The notes beneath the pieces were generated by a model. It had not been told where the DNA came from. It saw only the letters and a program-made list of their open reading frames with translations, and did not search any database. From contig JAFAAJ010000210.1 of the NCBI GenBank assembly GCA_023426625.1, positions 1 to 5,782 on the forward strand: 5,782 nucleotides of DNA. The letters are read 5' to 3'. Origin of the DNA: Bacteroidota bacterium. Lineage in GTDB: Bacteria > Bacteroidota > Bacteroidia > Flavobacteriales > Weeksellaceae. A program made the position numbers and the translations under genes. This document shows positions 1 to 3,889 of this stretch, piece by piece; the stretch's first letter is position 1; each line of letters begins with the position of its first letter.

Positions 1-182
1 ACTTTAGATATCCTGCAAGTTTTTACGGTGAAAATTATATAACGCAAAGATTTTTTGCAGGTGACATTATTTATACAGCAAATCTTATCGAAAATGGGTT
101 TCATTTTAAAATGGATTTTGTGAGAAAGAATGACAGAACATATATTATTGGAGAATCAAGAGAAAGAATAAATGAGCAATAA
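1..182 (+). CDS. 3' end of an unidentified protein (partial)
   Basis: An open frame enters from the left edge and ends at TAA 180-182, giving 59 complete codons. The visible C-terminus mixes aromatic and beta-strand-like stretches (for example FYGENYITQRFF and GDIIYTANLIENG) with a charged tail ending RERINEQ. It has no obvious membrane segment or catalytic motif, and I do not recognise the family. It is the last full-sized gene before the terminator at 262-288 and overlaps the possible 29-residue peptide by 11 nt. The start lies outside the window, so its length and function cannot be judged. The coding call rests on the open frame running to the window edge and on the tidy stop-terminator arrangement downstream. 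Confidence 0.55.
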   Translation, partial: FRYPASFYGENYITQRFFAGDIIYTANLIENGFHFKMDFVRKNDRTYIIGESRERINEQ

Positions 183-261
183 AAAACGAATCCGGAAACT
201 TATCGAGGCTAAATATGCATTTAATTCTAGGCGCGGTTTGAGATCAGATTTTATTTTATAA
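172..261 (+). CDS. possible 29-residue basic peptide
   Basis: An ATG at 172 opens a 29-codon frame ending at TAA 259-261. It overlaps the 3' end of the preceding gene by 11 nt, and its stop codon is immediately followed by the terminator at 262. The product begins MSNKKRIRKL and is rich in Lys and Arg, so it could bind nucleic acid, but no family is recognised. In favour: the start-stop overlap typical of phage operons, a purine-rich stretch (agagaaagaataa) just upstream, and the terminator directly after the stop. Against: its very small size, which could arise by chance. If real, it is co-transcribed with the upstream gene. Confidence 0.35.
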   Translation: MSNKKRIRKLIEAKYAFNSRRGLRSDFIL

Positions 262-288
262 CACTCGGCAATACAGCCGGGTTTTTTT
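262..288 (+). terminator. intrinsic terminator after the left-end genes
   Basis: The stem CTCGGC (264-269) pairs with GCCGGG (276-281), with one G-T wobble and a 6-nt loop, followed by seven T (282-288). It starts right after the stop of the 29-residue frame and separates the left-end transcript from the methyltransferase leader. Confidence 0.8.
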
Positions 289-335
289 GTCCTTTCTCCA
301 GGTAAAAGCTAAAGGGATATTGCACCAGATTCTCA

Positions 336-357
336 GGAGGGCTTTAAAACGCCCTCC
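336..357 (+). promoter_or_regulatory. hairpin A in the methyltransferase leader
   Basis: GGAGGGC (336-342) pairs perfectly with GCCCTCC (351-357) around the 8-nt loop TTTAAAAC. No T-tract follows, so it is not a standard terminator. Its 3' arm plus the next three bases (CCTCCGCA, 353-360) is also perfectly complementary to TGCGGAGG at 407-414 in the tip of the next hairpin. The two structures could therefore compete or interact. The role is unknown. Confidence 0.5.
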
Positions 358-371
358 GCAAAATTTAAACG

Positions 372-461
372 TCTCACTTTTCAAATTTTAGAGTACAAAG
401 ACCCCATGCGGAGGACTTAAAAGTCTTCTGTCTGGGGTCTTTGACAATTTGAAAAGTGAGA
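372..461 (+). promoter_or_regulatory. long structured leader hairpin B upstream of the methyltransferase
   Basis: A near-continuous hairpin. The outer stem of 16 perfect pairs joins 372-387 (TCTCACTTTTCAAATT) to 446-461. The middle stem of 11 perfect pairs joins 396-406 (CAAAGACCCCA) to 433-443. The apical stem of 10 pairs joins 408-417 to 422-431 around a TAAA loop. Three pairs in the apical stem (408/431, 410/429, 413/426) are G-T with G always on the 5' side. They hold in + strand RNA but would be A-C mismatches in the opposite transcript, which argues for function as + strand RNA. The structure ends about 20 nt before the probable ATG at 482. A regulatory leader or small RNA is inferred, and no known RNA family is recognised. 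Confidence 0.55.
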
Positions 462-481
462 AATACAAAATTAGTTATAAA

Positions 482-1780
482 ATGAGAATAAACAAACAGC
501 CGGATGAAATTAATATCCTGGCTCCTTTGGAATGGTACACCGTACAAAGAAAAGTATCAGAACTGATCCCGTGTGATTTTAATCCAAGACAAATATCTGA
601 AGAGGAGCTCAACCGGCTTAAAAAAAGTTTGGAGAAATTTAACCTGGTCGAAATCCCTGCAGCAGATATTGATAATATTTTATTGGCCGGACATCAAAGG
701 ATAGCAGCCATGTTTATCCTGAGACGTGGAGAAGAGCTGATCGATGTGAGGATTCCCAATCGGAAGCTTACTGAAGAGGAGTTCAAAGAATACATGCTCC
801 GGTCTAATATTCATAATGGAGAGTTCGACTGGAGTATCATCGAGGAGTTTTTCCAGGATATTGATCTGGAGGATATCGGTATGGATCTCGGAGCATTCGA
901 GACGTTTTTAAAGGATAATGCATTTGTTCCGGATGAAGAAGAAGGAGACTTTGATCCGGAACCGCCTGCAGAACCGAAAACTATACCAGGTGATATCTAC
1001 GAACTGATATCGACACAGAAGGGAATTAAACACGTTGTGTTGTGTGGAGATTCTACTTTATCGGAAAGTTACCAGAAGATCCTCTCCGGAGAAAAATACA
1101 ATCTTATCGTAACGGATCCGCCCTATAATGTAAATTATGAAGGAGGGACAAAAGATAAGCTCAAGATCCAGAATGATAATATGTCGAATGATGAGTTCTA
1201 CAGCTTCCTGTATCTTTTTTATCAGGAATGCTTTATCAACTCAGAACTGGGAGCTCCGATCTATATCTTTCATGCCGACTCGGAAGGGGCAAATTTCCGA
1301 TCAGCTTTTAAAGCTTCAGGATTTAAATTATCTCAATGCCTGGTGTGGGTTAAAAATTCGATTGTGATGGGACGGCAGGATTATCACTGGAAGCATGAGC
1401 CGATCCTATACGGTTGGAAAGAAGGTGCAGCACATACCTGGTACTCTGATCGAAAACAATCCACTGTCCTGGAATTTGATAAGCCTTTAAGAAATGCTGA
1501 GCATCCTACGATGAAGCCGTTGGATATCATTTCTTACCTGATTAAGAATTCATCCAGGCAAAAGGATATAGTCGGGGATTCTTTCCTCGGATCCGGTTCA
1601 ACTCTTATTGCTTGCGAAATGACCTGGAGACAATGCCGGGGTATAGAACTGGATCCACGCTTTGCAGATGTGATCGTTAGGAGATGGATCAAGTATATGC
1701 AGGAGAATAATTTGGCGTTTGAACTCAAGAGAAACGGACAAAAATTAACTCCGGAACAAATCGAAGAACTCAAGCAATAA
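482..1780 (+). CDS. ParB-domain DNA adenine methyltransferase
   Basis: A predicted 432-residue DNA methyltransferase, probably N6-adenine specific, acting in the cytoplasm on phage or host DNA with S-adenosylmethionine. Residues about 20-115 form a ParB/Srx-like domain: NPRQIS, a SLEKFNLVE helix, and LLAGHQRIAA at 67-76. An acidic Pro/Glu linker (about 150-168) leads to the methylase domain, with catalytic DPPY at 212-215, HPTMKP at 341-346 and the SAM-binding FLGSGST at 368-374, then GIELDPRFADVIVRRW. DPPY before FxGxG is the beta-class order, and DPPY favours adenine over N4-cytosine. ParB-methylase fusions are common in phages. The ATG at 482 was chosen over a TTG at 449 because the TTG lies inside the arm of hairpin B and adds only 11 Lys-rich residues. 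The target sequence cannot be read from the gene. No restriction endonuclease is adjacent, so it is likely an orphan methylase for anti-restriction or DNA marking. Confidence 0.93.
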   Translation: MRINKQPDEINILAPLEWYTVQRKVSELIPCDFNPRQISEEELNRLKKSLEKFNLVEIPAADIDNILLAGHQRIAAMFILRRGEELIDVRIPNRKLTEEEFKEYMLRSNIHNGEFDWSIIEEFFQDIDLEDIGMDLGAFETFLKDNAFVPDEEEGDFDPEPPAEPKTIPGDIYELISTQKGIKHVVLCGDSTLSESYQKILSGEKYNLIVTDPPYNVNYEGGTKDKLKIQNDNMSNDEFYSFLYLFYQECFINSELGAPIYIFHADSEGANFRSAFKASGFKLSQCLVWVKNSIVMGRQDYHWKHEPILYGWKEGAAHTWYSDRKQSTVLEFDKPLRNAEHPTMKPLDIISYLIKNSSRQKDIVGDSFLGSGSTLIACEMTWRQCRGIELDPRFADVIVRRWIKYMQENNLAFELKRNGQKLTPEQIEELKQ

Positions 1781-1794
1781 TACTGCCTGTTTTA

Positions 1795-1841
1795 CTTGCA
1801 ACTGCACGTAAAATGTGTTACTTTAGACATGGTCTTTTAAT
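1795..1841 (+). repeat. left 47-nt inverted repeat of the cassette
   Basis: Three parts: an outer block CTTGCAACTGCA (1795-1806), a 16-nt weakly conserved spacer, and an inner core TTAGACATGGTCTTTTAAT (1823-1841). Against the reverse complement of 3154-3200, the core matches 19/19, the outer block 11/12 and the spacer 8/16, with no gaps. The core contains the odd-centred dyad AGAC-ATG-GTCT, a possible protein-binding site. Confidence 0.85.
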
Positions 1842-1847
1842 CGTTGT

Positions 1848-1873
1848 AAGCCTGACATTTGTCAGGCTTTTTT
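1848..1873 (+). terminator. intrinsic terminator downstream of the methyltransferase
   Basis: AAGCCTGAC (1848-1856) pairs perfectly with GTCAGGCTT (1861-1869) around ATTT, and the T-run continues to 1873. It lies just inside the left inverted repeat, so the cassette appears to carry it. Its CCTGAC/GTCAGG stem resembles that of the terminator at 3227-3251. Confidence 0.88.
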
Positions 1874-1874
1874 A

Positions 1875-1899
1875 TTGATAATAAAGCACTTATAACTTG
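1875..1899 (+). promoter_or_regulatory. weak candidate promoter for the cassette genes
   Basis: A TTG at 1875-1877 and TAACTTG at 1893-1899 loosely resemble the Bacteroidota promoter consensus (TTG, then TAnnTTTG), but the -7 element lacks one T and the 15-nt spacing is short. Because a strong terminator ends at 1873 and the next gene starts at 1958, some promoter is expected within about 80 nt. This is the best candidate I can see, and it is not convincing on its own. Confidence 0.22.
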
Positions 1900-1957
1900 C
1901 GTGTTAAAACGTTTCTAGCGTACTTAGCTGTATAAATAATTGAGAAACAATAACATA

Positions 1958-2884
1958 ATGACAAAGCAGGAAATACTAAATAGTAACTGGACGAAAACAA
2001 AAAAAGCTGAAGCTTTATTTGATTTGGGATTTACCAGACTTCAGGTAGCAGAATTAATTTGTAATGGAAACCGCGGTTTTTCTTACAATATCTGGAAAAA
2101 ATGGAATGAACGGAGAACCGCAAACCCTCAACCTTCAGCACCGACAAATTTTGAATTTGCTTTTACCAGAAAATTTGGAGTAGAAATAGAGTTTTTCGGG
2201 GCTTCAGATAGCAATCTAAACCAAAATTTCAGAACTGCAGGATTAGAAATCAAAACTGAAAGCTATAACCATACTACAAGACCACACTGGAAATTTGTTT
2301 CAGACGCTTCAATAATAGGGCAAAATGCAAAAGAAATGGTAAGCCCCGTATTGCAGGGTTCAGAAGGGTTAAAGGATTTTAGAAAAGCTTGCAAAGCCTT
2401 AAGATTAAGCAATGTAAAAGTAAATAAAAGTTGTGGGGTTCACATACATCTTGATGTCAATGACTATTCAATAGAAAATTTCAGAACCCTCGTAAAAAAC
2501 CAATATTTGATAGAAAAACAAATTGACAAGATAATGCCTAAGAGCAGACGTGGAAACGTTAACAGATATTGTCAGGGCTTTAGAGGCAATACACAGGCTT
2601 CTTTCTTTCAAAAAGTAGATGACTGTAGAACCATTAGAGAATTAGCAGGTATTTTTCTGACAAGATATTTTAAACTGAATTTACAAAGTTTCCAACGACA
2701 TGGAACCGTAGAATTCAGACAGCATGGAGCCAGTACCAACTACTTAAAAATTAAAAACTGGATTTTGATTTGCGCGAGATTAGTTGAGTTCTCAAAGCAA
2801 AATATTTTACTAACTGATATAAATCAAATTTTAGATGAAAATTTACAAGAATACTTTGAAGACCGCGAACTGGCTCTTGCATAA
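1958..2884 (+). CDS. HTH-amidoligase protein (Amidoligase_2-like)
   Basis: A predicted 308-residue enzyme of the glutamine-synthetase-like amidoligase superfamily, which joins a carboxylate to an amine using ATP. Residues about 10-50 look like a helix-turn-helix (TKTKKAEALFDLGFTRLQVA, then GFSYNIWKKW). The catalytic part starts with RKFGVEIEFFG (71-81, acidic residues E76 and E78). It continues with KFVSDASI (D116), KEMVSP (E126), CGVHIHLDV (159-167, H162 and H164), YFKLNLQSF (237-245) and GTVEFRQHGAS (249-259, E252 and R254). This motif order and the motif residues expected of the family are all visible, so it is probably active. The substrate is unknown; peptide tagging or cell-wall/small-molecule conjugation has been proposed for relatives. 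The ATG at 1958 follows an A/T-rich stretch and is preferred over a TTG at 1940. There are no membrane segments, so it should be cytoplasmic. It is the first gene of the cassette, with a small partner 28 nt downstream. Confidence 0.87.
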   Translation: MTKQEILNSNWTKTKKAEALFDLGFTRLQVAELICNGNRGFSYNIWKKWNERRTANPQPSAPTNFEFAFTRKFGVEIEFFGASDSNLNQNFRTAGLEIKTESYNHTTRPHWKFVSDASIIGQNAKEMVSPVLQGSEGLKDFRKACKALRLSNVKVNKSCGVHIHLDVNDYSIENFRTLVKNQYLIEKQIDKIMPKSRRGNVNRYCQGFRGNTQASFFQKVDDCRTIRELAGIFLTRYFKLNLQSFQRHGTVEFRQHGASTNYLKIKNWILICARLVEFSKQNILLTDINQILDENLQEYFEDRELALA

Positions 2885-2897
2885 TAAAAATCACTAC

Positions 2898-2924
2898 CTT
2901 TACCCTCAACTTATGAGGGTAAAG
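2898..2924 (+). promoter_or_regulatory. perfect 11-bp hairpin spanning a start codon
   Basis: CCTTTACCCTCA (2897-2908) contains the left arm 2898-2908, which pairs without mismatch with TGAGGGTAAAG (2914-2924), leaving the loop ACTTA. The ATG of the 81-residue gene (2913-2915) has its A in the loop and its T and G in the stem. No T-tract follows, so termination is unlikely. Translational control, or an operator for a dimeric DNA-binding protein, is more plausible. TACCTTTA (2895-2902) also resembles a -7 promoter element. Confidence 0.6.
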
Positions 2925-3158
2925 ATCAGAGATAATAATCAGGAATTTACCGCAATATCACACTACGATATTGTGCTTTTTCTTTGGCAGCTTTCATTTC
3001 AGAAGGAAGCGACAATCGAGCAATTTATGCTTGAATATGCAAGGCGTGCCGTTTTGTATAACGATGAAAATATACGAGCTACCTCTGTAAAAGAATTTGT
3101 GGAAGATTTGGAAAGATACCGGCATATAGAAATTACCAATACCCCTGGCCTGAATTAA
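2913..3158 (+). CDS. 81-residue amidoligase-linked protein of unknown function
   Basis: A small soluble protein, not recognised. It begins MRVKIRDNNQEF, which looks like a beta strand, followed by predicted helices around SHYDIVLFLWQL, EATIEQFMLEYARRAVLY and SVKEFVEDLERY. It has no signal peptide, no cysteines and no obvious catalytic motif. It starts 28 nt after the amidoligase stop and ends inside the right inverted repeat, so both genes probably form one unit and the protein may be the amidoligase's partner, substrate or regulator. The ATG at 2913 is preferred to one at 2835 in the same frame, which would overlap the amidoligase by 50 nt. The 2913 start is embedded in the hairpin at 2898-2924 and lacks a clear ribosome binding site, so its translation may depend on coupling to the upstream gene or on a near-leaderless transcript. 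Confidence 0.72.
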   Translation: MRVKIRDNNQEFTAISHYDIVLFLWQLSFQKEATIEQFMLEYARRAVLYNDENIRATSVKEFVEDLERYRHIEITNTPGLN

Positions 3159-3200
3159 AAGACCATGTCTAAGATAAGATAATTATCTTGCTGTTGCAAG
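3154..3200 (-). repeat. right 47-nt inverted repeat of the cassette
   Basis: The inner core ATTAAAAGACCATGTCTAA (3154-3172) is the exact reverse complement of 1823-1841. After 16 nt, TGCTGTTGCAAG (3189-3200) matches the outer block of the left repeat at 11 of 12 positions. The stop codon of the 81-residue gene (3156-3158) is part of the core. Confidence 0.85.
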
Positions 3201-3202
3201 AT
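3176..3202. promoter_or_regulatory. overlapping palindrome and hairpin in the right repeat
   Basis: AAGATAATTATCTT (3176-3189) is a perfect 14-bp palindrome. It overlaps a second dyad, ATCTTGC (3185-3191) pairing with GCAAGAT (3196-3202) around TGTT. The shared ATCTT can pair either way. The 14-bp palindrome falls mainly in the poorly conserved spacer, so it is specific to this copy of the repeat. A protein-binding site is possible. No T-tract follows, so it is not a terminator. Confidence 0.45.
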
Positions 3203-3226
3203 TCATCCTCAATTATTTATAGTGTT

Positions 3227-3251
3227 AACCTGACAGTAGTCAGGTTTTTTT
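3227..3251 (+). terminator. intrinsic terminator upstream of the small terminase gene
   Basis: AACCTGAC (3227-3234) pairs perfectly with GTCAGGTT (3239-3246) around AGTA, and the T-run extends to 3251. It lies outside the right inverted repeat and resembles the terminator at 1848-1873. It may have been the original methyltransferase terminator before the cassette arrived (inference). It leaves only 41 nt for a terminase promoter. Confidence 0.87.
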
Positions 3252-3272
3252 ATGTCCTTTTACAGCCGTTTT

Positions 3273-3295
3273 CGTGAGATTATTTTCGTCTCATG
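3273..3295 (+). promoter_or_regulatory. start-codon hairpin of the small terminase gene
   Basis: CGTGAGA (3273-3279) can pair with TCTCATG (3289-3295), with one G-U, around a 9-nt loop, placing the whole ATG (3293-3295) in the stem. The predicted stem is short, so this is weaker than the hairpin at 2898-2924. Reduced or controlled initiation is an inference. Confidence 0.35.
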
Positions 3296-3889
3296 GACAT
3301 CGTGAAATACACAAGGGATAACTCATTCCAACGGATAAAAGCCTGGTATATTGACCAGACAAAAGTTAATCTTACGGATACTGAAGAAAGCCGTAAAGAA
3401 CGGTTGGGACACGTCTGGAGTCTTAGGGTGCATAATAAGTATTCTAAACATCAAATTATAAAAATTATCCAGAAAGAACATGATGTATCTCAATCCACTG
3501 CCTATCGAGATTATACATTGGCTATGGAGCTTTTTGGAGATATTGATGAAGTAAATATTGCTGCAGAGCGAATGGTTTTAGCAGAAAATTTCTGGAATTT
3601 ATATCAAATGGCTTTAAAGAAAGGTAATGAAGATGCAGCTGTGAAAGCTTTACGAGAATATAAGTCCTTATTCAATTTTGGAGACACCGGACAAAAAGTG
3701 GATCCTAAGAAATTGGAAGCTTCTGTTTACAAGATGATCCTGGCTAAACCTGCCAATAAAATGCTTAACAAGATGCTTGAATCCGGAGTTATGGATTTCA
3801 TGACTATCGGTGCTGAAGATGTAGAATGGAAAAATGCAGATGAAGAATCTGATGAAAACCAAGATGAATATGGCGATGAATCTATCTAA
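3293..3889 (+). CDS. terS: terminase small subunit (predicted)
   Basis: A predicted 198-residue DNA-recognition component of the phage packaging motor, which binds the packaging site and delivers DNA to the large subunit. Residues about 45-80 carry a helix-turn-helix (KYSKHQIIKIIQKEHDVSQS, then TAYRDYTLAMELFG). Residues about 84-130 are helical and could form the ring-building core. The C-terminus is strongly acidic (EDVEWKNADEESDENQDEYG), as expected for a tail that contacts the large subunit or portal. Identity rests mostly on size, architecture and direct position before an unmistakable large subunit, because small terminases diverge rapidly. The ATG at 3293 is the first in frame and sits 42 nt after a terminator. 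The gene overlaps the large-subunit gene by 14 nt, so the two are probably translationally coupled. Confidence 0.82.
   Translation: MDIVKYTRDNSFQRIKAWYIDQTKVNLTDTEESRKERLGHVWSLRVHNKYSKHQIIKIIQKEHDVSQSTAYRDYTLAMELFGDIDEVNIAAERMVLAENFWNLYQMALKKGNEDAAVKALREYKSLFNFGDTGQKVDPKKLEASVYKMILAKPANKMLNKMLESGVMDFMTIGAEDVEWKNADEESDENQDEYGDESI

Larger units (their letters stand above)
1795..3200. mobile_element. two-gene cassette bounded by 47-nt inverted repeats (putative)
   Basis: A 1406-bp unit containing the amidoligase gene, the 81-residue gene and one terminator lies between inverted repeats 1795-1841 and 3154-3200. The unit fits tightly: it starts 14 nt after the methyltransferase stop, and its right repeat includes the stop codon of the last cassette gene. 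The amidoligase gene uses AGA for most arginines, while the methyltransferase mixes AGA, CGG, AGG, CGA and CGT, which hints at a different origin. No transposase or integrase is present inside, and I see no target-site duplication. A passenger cassette moved in trans, an invertible segment, or duplicated regulatory sites would all fit. That it is mobile is an inference. Confidence 0.4.

Noticed and set aside
372..461. The leader hairpin as a retron-type non-coding RNA or the ends of a small insertion element
   Set aside because: There is no reverse transcriptase or transposase nearby, the flanks (AAACG and AATAC) are not a duplicated target, and the stems continue to the loop as in an RNA hairpin.
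1534..1773. Minus-strand open frames inside the methyltransferase and terminase genes
   Set aside because: They are antisense shadows of well-supported coding genes and show no recognisable protein features.
2898..2924. The hairpin as an intrinsic terminator after the amidoligase
   Set aside because: No T-run follows on the + strand, and the downstream arm is coding sequence of the next gene.
1795..3200. A classical insertion sequence
   Set aside because: The enclosed genes are an amidoligase and an unknown small protein, with no transposase and no visible target-site duplication. Only a putative passenger or invertible unit can be argued.
3834..3875. An upstream start for the large terminase
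   Set aside because: The extra 14 residues are Met/Lys-rich and arise from the shifted reading of GAT/GAA repeats encoding the acidic small-subunit tail. Starts at 3876 or 3897 give the normal overlap.
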